Shown piece after piece: positions 22,910-33,174 of a DNA stretch of 64,000 bases. The position numbers and the translations under genes are program-made. Every line of letters begins with the position of its first letter. The first letter of the stretch is position 1. The stretch lies in the NCBI GenBank assembly GCA_036186865.1, contig AP025040.1, forward strand, positions 19,936,834 through 20,000,833. The letters are read 5' to 3'. The notes beneath the pieces were generated by a model. It was given only the letters and a program-made list of their open reading frames with translations. It had not been told where the DNA came from and did no database searches. The DNA is from Eustoma russellianum (taxonomy: Eukaryota > Streptophyta > Magnoliopsida > Gentianales > Gentianaceae).

Positions 22910-25900
22910 CTATACAATGGTATCGTAAGTCATCATACCTAACTTGGCTCGTAAGTTTTCAAACGTGGCTTGATTAAGGGGTTTGGTAAAGATATCAGCG
23001 ATTTGGTGATCAGTTCTTATATGGTTTATCACTATGTCCTCAGTTTGAACATGATCGCGAAGAAAGTGGTATCGCACCTCAATGTGTTTGGCCTTAGAAT
23101 GAAGCACCGGATTCCGGGAAAGATTGATTGCACTTGTGCTATCGCAGAAAATTGGAATCTTTTTCATTTTAATGCCAAAATCACTAAGTTGCTGTTTAAG
23201 CCAAAGTATTTGGGTAGTACATAAACTCAAAGCAATATACTCGGCTTCAGTGGTAGAAAGAGCTACACTAGCTTGCTTTTTAGAAAACCAAGAGATCAAA
23301 TTGGTTCCTATGAATTGACATGTGCCGCTAGTGGATTTTCTATCTAACTTGCAACCACCATAATCAGCATCACTATATGCGTGTAATTCCAACTTAGCAT
23401 TTTTATCATACCATAGTCCTAAGTGAGGTGTATGCTTAAGATATCTAAATATCTTTTTCACTGCATTGTAATGTGATACCTTAGGACAAGATTGAAACCT
23501 AGCACACATACACACACTAAACATGATATCAGGTCTTGATGCAGTTAAGTATAACAATGAGCCAATCATAGACCTATAGAGTGTGTCATCAAAAGGTTTA
23601 CCATTTTCATCCTTATCGAGTTTGGTACTAACACTCATGGGGGTAGTTGTAGGTTTCAAATCTTCAAAGCCAAACTTCTTAATCATATCATTGACATACT
23701 TAAGTTGGCTAATGTGAATTCCTTGAGGGGTTTGTTTGATTTGGAGTCCTAAGAAATAATTCAACTCTCCTACCATTGACATTTCAAACTCTGACTTCAT
23801 ACATTCTTCGAAGTCTTTTACTAAGGTAGGGTTAGTTGAACCAAAGATAATATCGTCTACGTATATTTGAACTATTAACAAATCATTACCTTTTCTTCTT
23901 AGGAATAATGTTTTGTCTATGGTTCCCCTTTCATAATTATTCGCAATAAGAAAGTTTGCAAATCTATCATACCAAGCTCTTGGAGCTTGTTTCAAACCAT
24001 ATAAAGCTTTCTTAAGCTTGTAAACATGGTTAGGATTCTTTGGATCTTCAAATCCAGGGGGTTGTTTGACAAACACTTCTTCTTGGATGTATCCATTTAA
24101 GAATGCACTCTTGACATCCATTTGGAAGAGTTTAATGTTACTTAGACTTGCAATCGCAAGTAACAATCTAATTGCTTCTAGTCGTGCAACGGGTGCAAAG
24201 GTTTCCTCATAATCTATTCCTTCTTGTTGATTATAACCTTGTGCGACTAGTCTAGCCTTATTTCTTGTAATATTTCCTTGTTCATCCATTTTATTCCTAA
24301 AGACCCATTTAGTTCCTATGATAGACTTGTCTTCAGGTTTAGGTACTAAGTCCCATACGTTGTTCCTTGTGAATTGATTTAATTCCTCATGCATAGCATC
24401 TATCCATGATATGTCACCTAAGGCTTCCTTAACATTCTTAGGTTCTATGTGTGAGACTAAGCTATGTCCTTCAAGTTGACTTATGTTTCTACGTGTTCTA
24501 ACCCCAACACTTGGATCCCCAATGATTAATTCTCTAGGGTGCCACCAATTCCTAGATTGACTAGGTTCACCCTCATCTTGTTCAAAAGTTTCATTAGTGT
24601 GAATGTTATCATATGTAATTGGATCATTAGTTGTATCATCTTCCAATTGCAAATTTTCTTGATTCATTTCATCTAAGGGTTCATGCATGTCTTGTTCAGG
24701 GGGAGTTGGTTCTAGATGATCAAGTACAGGCTCAAGTAATACTTCATCATCAAACATATTTTCAACATTTGTTTCTTGTTTATGTTGATGTTTATCACTA
24801 ACTTCAAAGCATGCATTTTCATTGAATTTCACATGTATGGATTCAATTATTTTTCTAGATGCAGGATTATAACACCTATATGCTCTTGAGTTAGTTGAAC
24901 ATCCAACAAATATACATTCAATAGACTTTTGTTCAAATTTATCTAGATTATCCTTAGTGTTTAGCACAAAACATTTACATCCAAATACTTTAAGATAATC
25001 TATTTTAGGTTGTCTATTGTTTAGCAATTCATAAGGCGTTTTATTTAATTTCTTTCTAATAGTGAGCCTATTTATAATATAACATGCACAGTTAACATCT
25101 TCAGCCCATAAATACTTAGGTAATTTATTTTCACACAGCATTGTCCTTGCAACTTCTTGAATCGTTCTATTTTTACGTTCAACAACTCCATTGAGTTGTG
25201 GTGTTCTAGGTGGTGAGAATTCATGTTTTATTCCATAAAGTTCACAAAATTTGATTACGTCTTTATTTTTAAATTCTCCACCTCTATCACTTCTAATTCT
25301 TTTGACATTTTCTTCGTAAATGTTTTCAAGTTGCTTGATAAGGGTTTCGATTGCTAATGGAGCATCGTCTTTGTGTGTTAAGAACAATGTCCATGTGTAG
25401 CGTGAGTAATCGTCTACTATGACACACACATAGTAGTGTCCACCTAGACTTCTTGTCCTACTTGGACCAAATAAGTCTAAGTGAAGCAATTCTAGTACAT
25501 GACTAGTACTCACTTCATGTTTCGGTTTTAAGGTTTCTTTAATGTGTTTTCCCTTAATACATGTTTCACACATTTGAAAATTATCTAAGTCTAACTTAGG
25601 CATACCTCTAATTAAATTCTTTTTAGATAATTTCCTAATGGTTGAAATTCCTATATGGCCTAATCTTCTATGCCATAAATTCACATCTAAGTCATGTGAT
25701 ATTAGACACTTAACCTTAGCATTTAACATGTTATCTAAGGTAAGGGTATAAATATTTCCATCTCTATTTCCTTTTAAAACCGTTTCTCCTTTTTCATTTA
25801 TTATATCACAAGAATTGGGAAGAAAGGAGACATTATAACCACAATCTATAAGTTGAGAAATACTAAGTAAATTATAAGAGAGATTGCTTACTAGCAACAC

Positions 25901-26119
25901 ATTTCGTATTTGAAATGTGTTTGGGTCCCCGATTGTTCCTTTTCCAACAACTTTTCCTTTGTTGTTGTCACCGAATGTTACCTTTCCACCATCAATATGT
26001 TCAAGTTCGGTGAATAGATTGGGGTTACCCGTCATATGCCTCGAACATCCACTATCTAAAAACCATTTGGTTTTTAGATTCTTTGACTTTGCCTCTTTCT
26101 TGCATTCCTTGCATTTTTC
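22910..26119 (-). CDS. pol: S1 Pol: protease, integrase, reverse transcriptase, RNase H
   Basis: Copia polyprotein that makes and integrates the element's cDNA. The frame is open from just after a TAG at 26120-26122 to a TAG at 22910-22912. The first ATG (26035) lies inside the protease signature LDSGCSRHMTG, so starting there would lose the catalytic Asp; I therefore give the whole open frame. Counting from that ATG: zinc-binding HRRLGH near residue 120 with CETCIKGKH, integrase LHLDLFGP and SDRGGEF near 250, PPRTPQLNGVVERKNR, RT FQMDVKSAFLNG, YGLKQAPRAW and YVDD near 723, and RNase H YSDADYGGC with TTEAEYIAL near 927, ending ADIFTKPL. No internal lesion is visible. It is in frame with gag. 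Confidence 0.95.
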   Translation of the reverse strand, partial: EKCKECKKEAKSKNLKTKWFLDSGCSRHMTGNPNLFTELEHIDGGKVTFGDNNKGKVVGKGTIGDPNTFQIRNVLLVSNLSYNLLSISQLIDCGYNVSFLPNSCDIINEKGETVLKGNRDGNIYTLTLDNMLNAKVKCLISHDLDVNLWHRRLGHIGISTIRKLSKKNLIRGMPKLDLDNFQMCETCIKGKHIKETLKPKHEVSTSHVLELLHLDLFGPSRTRSLGGHYYVCVIVDDYSRYTWTLFLTHKDDAPLAIETLIKQLENIYEENVKRIRSDRGGEFKNKDVIKFCELYGIKHEFSPPRTPQLNGVVERKNRTIQEVARTMLCENKLPKYLWAEDVNCACYIINRLTIRKKLNKTPYELLNNRQPKIDYLKVFGCKCFVLNTKDNLDKFEQKSIECIFVGCSTNSRAYRCYNPASRKIIESIHVKFNENACFEVSDKHQHKQETNVENMFDDEVLLEPVLDHLEPTPPEQDMHEPLDEMNQENLQLEDDTTNDPITYDNIHTNETFEQDEGEPSQSRNWWHPRELIIGDPSVGVRTRRNISQLEGHSLVSHIEPKNVKEALGDISWIDAMHEELNQFTRNNVWDLVPKPEDKSIIGTKWVFRNKMDEQGNITRNKARLVAQGYNQQEGIDYEETFAPVARLEAIRLLLAIASLSNIKLFQMDVKSAFLNGYIQEEVFVKQPPGFEDPKNPNHVYKLKKALYGLKQAPRAWYDRFANFLIANNYERGTIDKTLFLRRKGNDLLIVQIYVDDIIFGSTNPTLVKDFEECMKSEFEMSMVGELNYFLGLQIKQTPQGIHISQLKYVNDMIKKFGFEDLKPTTTPMSVSTKLDKDENGKPFDDTLYRSMIGSLLYLTASRPDIMFSVCMCARFQSCPKVSHYNAVKKIFRYLKHTPHLGLWYDKNAKLELHAYSDADYGGCKLDRKSTSGTCQFIGTNLISWFSKKQASVALSTTEAEYIALSLCTTQILWLKQQLSDFGIKMKKIPIFCDSTSAINLSRNPVLHSKAKHIEVRYHFLRDHVQTEDIVINHIRTDHQIADIFTKPLNQATFENLRAKLGMMTYDTIV

Positions 26120-26152
26120 CTACAATGGAGACAAAGTTTTAGGTACCCTTTA
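26120..26152 (-). promoter_or_regulatory. Gag-pol junction with two in-frame stop codons
   Basis: Gag ends at TAA (26150-26152); ten codons further a TAG (26120-26122) lies in the same frame, and pol follows without a shift. The same TAA/TAG pair, at identical 30-base spacing, occurs in S2 (36461-36463 and 36491-36493) and, with one base deleted between, in S3 (62463-62465 and 62434-62436). The TAG sits in TCTCCATTGTAG|G, a plausible 3' splice acceptor. How pol is expressed cannot be decided from sequence. Confidence 0.8.
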
Positions 26153-28297
26153 TTTGGGTCCTTGAATGTTAGGGGCATTATTCTTGTTTAGATAACCCTT
26201 AGGTATCCAAACTTGAATATACTTTCTAGGCACATTTTTAGCATGGTTAAAGTAAGAAGGATAAGCATATAGATGATTATTCCACATAAGTGAGGATGCA
26301 TTGTTATACATGTTGCGCCATGGTTGATAATCATTATAGGATGACCGAATCTTATAATGTGTATAAGGCATGCGATTTTGTTTCTTATATGGTGCTCTAT
26401 ATGTATATTCATGTGTATTTCTATAAGACTTGTATGAGAGTTGCTTATGCTTAGGTTCATAAAAAGTTGGATGCATTTTATTTGGTTTAGTTGCATTTGT
26501 ATACATGTAGGCATGATTTCTAGGTTGTCTAGATGCAAAATTTGGCCTAGATGTATGTTTATGCGTGTGCATATTGGTGGGTTTGTGTTGTATTTTTGCC
26601 TTGATATGAGTAGAAGAAGGTGTAGAAGAAGATGTAGCAGGCAAAGTTGATTTTGTATTATATGGCAACTTTGTACTAGATGAAACAAACTTAGTCTTTT
26701 CATTTACTTTTTCGTTTTCTTCTTTATAGCCTAGGCCGGTTTTATCATTGCCATACTTTTGTGATGAGATAAGTGTATCTAACATATTTGCACCCGATTT
26801 AAATTGTTCTATCATTTTTTCTAAGGTAAATTTAGAAGACTTAAGTTGCACTATTTCATTTTCACAATTTTCTAACTTGGATTTCAACATTTTATTTTCC
26901 ATTTGTAACTTTTGTTCATCTTTCCTATATGATTCAATTTTGTTCTCTAAAGAATCAAGAGTATTAGTAGACTCTTGTTTAAGAGATTCTAGTTGATCGG
27001 AAAATTCCAAGTTGGACGTCTTCAACTTGTCATTTTCTTCAACTAGTTTCTTCTTTTCTTTAGAGAGCCTCTTACAGTGAGCATGCATTCGTAGGAATTC
27101 TTCATACATTTCATCAAATGTCATGTCACTATCAGAATCACTATCAGAAGAAGAACATACCTCGTTGGATACGAAGCACACTTGAGCTTCCTCAGTTTCG
27201 GATTCTGAGTCGGATGAGTCGCTCCATGTGCTCACCTTCATTGCTCGTTTCCCTTTTCTTGCCTTAGACTCCTTTGTCTTTGACGTTTGAGCTTCCTTGT
27301 CCTTGGCTTGTTTATTATTGTTGTTTTTATTATTATTTTTCTTTGTTGGACAATCGTATGAAATATGTCTTTTTTGACCGCATTCATAACACTTTAATTC
27401 TTTATTATACCATTTGTTTGTGTTATTTTTCTTAGATTGAGAAAAAGAAGAAGAAGAAGAATTATGTTGTCTATTCCTATTTGGGCGTTTGAAAAACTTT
27501 CTAAGTTTTCTAGCAATCAATATCAAGTCATCGTCTAATTCAGTATCACTATTACTATCATCGTTATTAGCATGTGTTTCAGTTGTTTTGAAGGCTATTG
27601 ACTTACTGGATGACTTAGACGATTCAGACTTTCGTTGGTTCAGTTTTACCTCATAGACTTTAAGAGACCCGATCAATTCATCCATCTTGGTGATTGACTT
27701 TGTCTCCTCGATTGCAGTCACCTTTGGATCCCATTCAGCAGGGAGACTTCGTAGCACCTTTTGAACCTTTTCATTGTTCGAAAATGACTTCCCTAAAGCT
27801 TCAAGGGCATTGAAAATATTAGTAATCCTCAAATCCATAGATGTTATGGATTCGTTTGGCAACATTTTGAAAGTCTCTAATTCAGTCATAAGCATGTTTA
27901 TTTTTGACTCTTTAACACCACTAGTACCTTCATGCTTTAATACAAGTGATTTCCACATGTCGTGTGCACTTGTGCAATTTGACACATATCCTGCTTCAGA
28001 AGTTGTAAGTCCATTCAAAAGTAATTGCATAGCTTTAGCATTCATGGACATTTTCTTTTTATCATCTGATGACCATTCACTTTTGTATTTTTCAACCTCT
28101 TGAGTTACTCCACTAACTTGTACAACTTTCATTGGAATGTACGGCCCATCTTCAACTATAGACCATAAATCGATGTCTATAGCCATTAAGAATAGCCTCA
28201 TTCTTAGTTTCCAATGAACAAAATTATTGCCATCAAAAAGAGGAGGGCGTTGTGTGGACATACCTTCCAACTCACCTTTGTGAGAAACAATAGCCAT
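26150..28297 (-). CDS. gag: S1 Gag (nucleocapsid polyprotein)
   Basis: A 715-residue Gag that forms the virus-like particle and packages element RNA. The N-terminal region opens with PPLFDGNNF and a WKLRMRLFL block of the copia gag (UBN2-like) fold, and continues with HDMWKSLVLKHEG and LRSLPAEWDPK. A CCHC knuckle, CYECGQKRHISYDC, lies near residue 300, flanked by Ser/Asn/Lys-rich low complexity. Residues ~390-500 are Glu/Lys-rich with heptad-like spacing, a probable coiled coil. The C-terminal ~180 residues are rich in His, Asn and Tyr. The long gag is typical of Sireviruses. The ATG is ~110 nt from the PBS. No internal stop is present. Confidence 0.93.
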   Translation of the reverse strand: MAIVSHKGELEGMSTQRPPLFDGNNFVHWKLRMRLFLMAIDIDLWSIVEDGPYIPMKVVQVSGVTQEVEKYKSEWSSDDKKKMSMNAKAMQLLLNGLTTSEAGYVSNCTSAHDMWKSLVLKHEGTSGVKESKINMLMTELETFKMLPNESITSMDLRITNIFNALEALGKSFSNNEKVQKVLRSLPAEWDPKVTAIEETKSITKMDELIGSLKVYEVKLNQRKSESSKSSSKSIAFKTTETHANNDDSNSDTELDDDLILIARKLRKFFKRPNRNRQHNSSSSSFSQSKKNNTNKWYNKELKCYECGQKRHISYDCPTKKNNNKNNNNKQAKDKEAQTSKTKESKARKGKRAMKVSTWSDSSDSESETEEAQVCFVSNEVCSSSDSDSDSDMTFDEMYEEFLRMHAHCKRLSKEKKKLVEENDKLKTSNLEFSDQLESLKQESTNTLDSLENKIESYRKDEQKLQMENKMLKSKLENCENEIVQLKSSKFTLEKMIEQFKSGANMLDTLISSQKYGNDKTGLGYKEENEKVNEKTKFVSSSTKLPYNTKSTLPATSSSTPSSTHIKAKIQHKPTNMHTHKHTSRPNFASRQPRNHAYMYTNATKPNKMHPTFYEPKHKQLSYKSYRNTHEYTYRAPYKKQNRMPYTHYKIRSSYNDYQPWRNMYNNASSLMWNNHLYAYPSYFNHAKNVPRKYIQVWIPKGYLNKNNAPNIQGPK

Positions 28298-28406
28298 AGT
28301 ATGTACCTTTGATTTGAGACAAGCAGTATATTATGAATTGTTGTTTCTTGGCCTTGTATTGTTCGTACGGTGTTGAATCTTGCTTCTTTTGAGTGGTGTT
28401 GGTCTG

Positions 28407-28418
28407 GCTCTGATACCA
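28407..28418 (-). other. S1 primer-binding site (initiator tRNA-Met)
   Basis: GCTCTGATACCA reads TGGTATCAGAGC on the minus strand, a perfect match to the standard plant initiator tRNA-Met PBS, two bases inside the 5' LTR. Confidence 0.95.
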
Positions 28419-28420
28419 AA

Positions 28421-30924
28421 TGTTGGACCGTGCACCTGCAATGAACACCACTAGAGGGGGGGTGAATAGTGGTTAGCGGAAATTACACTACAACCCTTTG
28501 TTAAAATCCCCTTGAAAACAGAATCTGAGACCAACTCAGATTCAGAACCCGTTTTTCAAAAATTCACAAATAATTGTACACAACTCCAAAAATTATGAAA
28601 CTTTCCAGAATTAAACTTCAATGAGTTAACAAGACTCTGTCCAAAAATCAGGCAAAAATAAGATTGTTTGACCCTTCAAACAAATTAAAAGATTTAGATG
28701 GTCAATCTGGACAGAATTGGACAGAATGTTGCTGATTTTGAAAATAGTGTTTCTCTTTGAATACTCAACCAAAAAGGTTGATCTTTATATCAAAACACTC
28801 CTTAGGATGTGTAGATGAAGTTTCCAAAAGGCCCTGACCTCAAACAATTCTTGAAAAATACAGAATTTAACTTTTCTCAAAACTGGTCAGATTGCAGCCA
28901 GATTGGAGCAGTTATCTTGCAAAGACTGAAAGACTAACTTTTACTTGCTCAAATCAAGTGATTCTTGTTGCAAATGAAAGCTAACAGTCTGAAGTATAAC
29001 TCCACCAAAAATCACGAATTTTGAAAATGTTTAGCTATTTTTTCAAATTGTGTGAAGTTGGGTGAAAACTGCAGTCAAAAACGGGCAGAAAACAGAAATA
29101 AAGAAACAAGAGAAGAACACCGAGGATTTATCCTGGTTCGGTCAATGTGACCTACTCCAGTCCCAAGGAACACCTTTCCTTGGATTTCACTATGATATGA
29201 ACACCTTACAACAAGAGCCAAGCTTGATCCTTGGGTTATACACCAACCCTACTCAAGACTTGGATAATCACCTTCTAAGCAACACTTAGTTGCAATACCT
29301 CCAACACCTATTGATGTAGCCTTATAAAGATGGCTAATCAATCTTACAAATGAAGCTCAAGAGGCTTGTAGCTCACCAAAATATTAAGAACAACTTTGCT
29401 ACAACAAAATACAACAACAAGAACAAGATGAATATGAAAGCTATAGAATGCTTGTGAGCTTCAAGTGTGTTTCATCTTCTTCACCATTGCCTCTATTTAT
29501 AGTGTGATTTGAGCCTTGAAGATAAGAATGCCAATGTGTCATCATCTTCATCATCAACTCCAAATGTCTTCTCATCATTGGTTGGCTTTGTACACTTGGC
29601 AAAATAAAACACAATGATTGGTCCACCTTGGCAACTTTATGTGGCTGAAATTTTCAACTAAAAAATGACTTGGAATTATCTTGAAATTGTGAAGATAATA
29701 GCACCATAACAACTCCTTTATCTTCTCATCTCTTTGGCACAAGAATAGGCATGTAGGAGACCATTTTAAATTCAATTTCAGCTTCAAAAAAAGTGAAGTA
29801 GCCGTTGGCTACTCTCTTTTTTCAACAAATATATTTTGAATTTTTCTTAATAAAATAAGAAAGGATAATACCACCAAATTATCCCCAACTTCAAGCAACA
29901 TAATAGGGCATGTGAGAGCTCCATTTGACTTCAAAAAATCTGCTGAAAAATACTCCAAGAAACCATATAGCCGTTGGCTATATTTAGAAAAAAATCCAAG
30001 TTGGCAATTTTGCCAACTAGCTCCTTTTTGGTTGGTCCACTTGTCTCCAACTCATAAAATGAATACCACATCATGTCTACCTGATTAGTCACGTTTTTCC
30101 ACATATATATAAGTGTAGCAACTCAGATTTTTGAAGAAGAAATAAATAGATAACACTTGACAAGATTATGTCAACGTGTAACACCGAAATTTCCCAATAT
30201 TTCTTCTTATATGTTGAGATCATTTCCACACCTTTGACACCTTTAATATCTCTGAATAATAATGATAAATGTTCTCTTATAACATATATAAGAGGGTCTT
30301 CGAGAAAAAATAGAATGTGACATCTCAAATCGTCACATATCCAGCTATAGTCAATAATATCATCGGTTGAGAGAATAAGATATAAGATCACCATATTATC
30401 TTCAAAATAATAATAACACAGCTCCAGAATGAAGATAATAATATACTCAAGAGATTCCTTGAGTGAAAATACCAAAAATACCCTTGGGGGTAAAATGACC
30501 AAAATACCCCTGGTGTAAGAAAACTCAAGAAATGACCCGGATGGTCATAAATAATCATGATATCAACTTTGTCATGATAAATAGTATAAGAATATGCTCT
30601 TGAAATATTTCCACCATATCATGTTCCTACAAAACTCAAAATACCAATTTTGCCCTTTTTGGTAAGTTGTAGAAACTTCCAAGGCATGTTAGTCACAGGA
30701 CAATAATAATCACCAAAAACACATAATATTCACATAATGAACATGTATAAATCATACACAAATGAAAACAACCAATTCATCATATTTTAGAAAATTTTTT
30801 AAAAAAAACTAAACATCAATATCATTTTTCTTCACTTATTCATCTTTTTCATTTATAACACCATATGTGACATGTAACACTTAAAATCATGACTTTGAAA
30901 ATTATCCAAACATATTTTTCAACA
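28421..30924 (-). repeat. S1 5' LTR
   Basis: A 2504-bp LTR that starts TGTTGGACCG and ends TTTTTCAACA (plus-strand view). It should drive transcription leftward from the TATA at 29493-29501. Hairpin AGTAGCCGTTGGCTACT is at 29797-29813 and the second hairpin near 29966. Confidence 0.95.
29493..29501 (-). promoter_or_regulatory. TATA box of the S1 5' LTR
   Basis: CTATTTATA on the plus strand, TATAAATAG on the minus. The position inside the LTR and conservation in S3, S4 and the solo LTR make it the likely core promoter of the genomic RNA. Confidence 0.75.
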
Positions 30925-30929
30925 GCAAG
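30925..30929. repeat. Target-site duplication GCAAG of S1 (right)
   Basis: Identical to 19372-19376. Confidence 0.95.
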
Positions 30930-31651
30930 TTGTAGAACACACTGTATGGGCTTAAACATATCCACGTGTATGGTTCGGGTGATTCATAGTGCCTATAAAA
31001 AATGGGCACAAGCAGAGTGATGTTGATCACACATTATTCTCCAAAACGGATGGACATTTGGTTACTTGCTTGATAATATATGTGTATGATATCATCATAA
31101 TATGAAGTGACAAGAAGGAAATTGCATGCCTCTGGTAGAATTTGTTCACTGAATTTGAGATAAAGGATTTTGAGGGTCTTAAGTACTTCCTAGGGATCGA
31201 GGTGCTCCGATCAAAATGGGAAATTTTCATATCTCAGTAGAAGTACACACTAGTTTACTGGGCAAAGTGGGGATCATAGATTGCAGACCAAGTGACACTC
31301 CGATGATGATGAATCATAAGTTGAGGATTCAAAGACGGGGCTCCACTAACGGGCCAAGATCAGTATCAAAGACATTGGGAAAGTTGATCTATCACTCTCA
31401 TACAAGGCCATACATTGCTTACACTATCGTCGTAAGTCAGTTCATGCATAAACCTCAGTCTGAACATATGGAAGCAATTATGCGAATAAATATGGAAGCA
31501 GACAAACCAAATGGTAGGTGGTCCACTTCACGATCCTTTGCACTAGTCGTCGGCAATCTCGTTACACGGAAAAGAAAAAAGCTGAAAGTTATGACATTAT
31601 CCGGCGCAAAAGCAGAGTTTCGAAGAATTACGAAAGGTGTTATAGAGGTGT
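30930..31651 (+). pseudogene. Copia element X: RT and RNase H middle fragment
   Basis: This continues the pol interrupted at 19376. A DHTLFSK-like text, a decayed YVDD box (YVYD, near 31080) and LKYFLGIEV (near 31175) are readable, then CRPSDTPM, GKLIYHSHTRP and VVSQFMHKP. About fifty codons appear deleted after MRI (near 31490), removing the start of RNase H; GNLVTRKRKK and AEFRRITKG follow. It ends at GGTGT (31647-31651), the left TSD of S2. Confidence 0.85.
31647..31651. repeat. Target-site duplication GGTGT of S2 (left)
   Basis: GGTGT precedes the S2 5' LTR; GGTTT (41892-41896) follows the 3' LTR. One mismatch suits an old insertion. Confidence 0.75.
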
Positions 31652-31766
31652 TGTTGAAAAATATGTTTTGATAATTTTCAAAGCTATGATTTTAAGTGGT
31701 GAATGCATAAAAATGTCACACATGGTGTTATAAGTGATTAAAAGTTGAAAAAGTTAAGAAAAATGA

Positions 31767-32030
31767 CATCGATCTCTCAGGTTGTTGCACTTCGATCGAT
31801 GGATGTACTTCGATCCCTCACATCGATCGATCCATGTAAGGCAGAGAAAATTCAAGACCTTACTGTGAGACATCGATCTCTAAACCTGAGACACATCGAT
31901 CGATTGGTGTATACATCGATCCCTCACTTCGATCGATCGATGTAGGTCAGAGACAAACTCTGAAACTTACTGTGAGACATCGATCTATGAAGCTGAGGCA
32001 CTTCTATCGATCGGTGTCTAGGGTTTTAGA
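31767..32030. repeat. ATCGATCGAT palindrome array in S2 5' LTR
   Basis: About two and a half tandem units of ~105 bp, starting ACATCGATCTCT at 31767, 31870 and 31977. Each holds one or more (AT)CGATCGAT palindromes and the phrase CTTACTGTGAGACATCGATC. Related arrays: 39924-40148, 47086-47361, 56056-56307 and 60909-61159. Confidence 0.9.
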
Positions 32031-33164
32031 AATATTTTTCTAAAATGTGATAAAGTGGTTGTTTTCATTTGTACATGTTTTATATATGTTCATTATATGA
32101 TTATTATGTGATTTTGATAAATTTAAATATCTTGTGACTAATGTGCCTTAGAAGTTTCTACAACTTACCAAAAAAGGCAAAATTGGTATTATGAGTTTTG
32201 TAGGAACATGATATGGTGGAAATATTTCAAGGACGTATTCTCATGTTATTTACCATGACAAAGATGTTATTATATCTATTTCTGACCATCGGGGTCATTT
32301 CTGGAGTTTTCTCTCACCAGGGGCATTTTGGTCATTTTATCCCTGAGGGTATTTTTAGTATTTTCACTCAAGGAATCTCTTGAGTATGTTCTTATCTTCA
32401 TTCTGGAGTTGATTTATGATTACCTTGAAGATTATATGGTGATTTTATATTATTTTTCACAAATGATGATGTTATCGACGGTAGCGGGATATGTGACGAG
32501 TTGTGATGTCACATTTTATTTCTTTCTTGAAGACTCTATCTATATGTTATTGGAGTATATTTATCATCATATTTAGAGAATATAAAGGTATTCAAGGTGT
32601 GAAAATTATCACAACATACAAGAAAAAATAATGGGAATTTCGGTGTTACATGTTGATATAATCTTGTCAACTATTATTTGTTGACTTCTTCTTCAAAAAT
32701 ATGAGTTGATATACATATATATGGGTTGAAAAATGTGTATATACAGGTGGATATGATGGTGTACTCATTTTATGACTTGGTGACAAGTGGATCAACCAAA
32801 AAGAAGCTAGTTGGCAAAATTGTCAACTTAGAAAATTCAAAAAAAGGGGCAACAGCTAGGCTGAATTTTCAGCAGATTTTTGAGTCAAAATGTAGCTCTA
32901 ACATGCCCTATTCTTTTGAAAGGAGTTGAGGGTATCTTGGTGGTATTATCCCTTAGTATTATCTTCATTTTCAAGCAAATTCCAAGTCATTTTTTGATGG
33001 TAAAAATCGGCCACGATGAAATTCCAAGGTGGACCAATCATTTTGCTTTATATTGCCCAGTGTACAAGATGATTATGTGGCCAGCCAATGATGTGAAGAC
33101 AACTATGACTTGATGATGAAGATGGTGACACATTGAAGGTCTTATCTTCAAGAGCCATTTCACA

Positions 33165-33174
33165 CTACAAATAG
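33165..33174 (+). promoter_or_regulatory. Decayed TATA box of the S2 5' LTR
   Basis: CTACAAATAG stands where S1, S3, S4 and the solo LTR have CTATAAATAG. The 3' LTR has a different change (CTAGAAATAG at 40795-40804). Confidence 0.65.

Larger units (their letters stand above)
19377..30924 (-). mobile_element. Sirevirus-like Ty1/copia element S1, young and nearly intact
   Basis: A full-length element on the minus strand: 5' LTR 28421-30924, PBS 28407-28418, gag 26150-28297, pol 22910-26119, a stretch with several polypurine tracts, and 3' LTR 19377-21882. The TSD is a perfect GCAAG. By eye the LTRs differ at about eight places in 2.5 kb, two being A-run lengths, so insertion is recent. Multiple PPTs, a long gag with a coiled-coil-like C-terminal half and long LTRs fit the Sirevirus lineage; there is no env-like ORF. 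The apparent length is inflated by a 740-bp duplication flanking the N gap. Confidence 0.93.

Noticed and set aside
22970..23318. Plus-strand ORFs opposite S1 pol
   Set aside because: They are antisense shadows of RNase H coding sequence.
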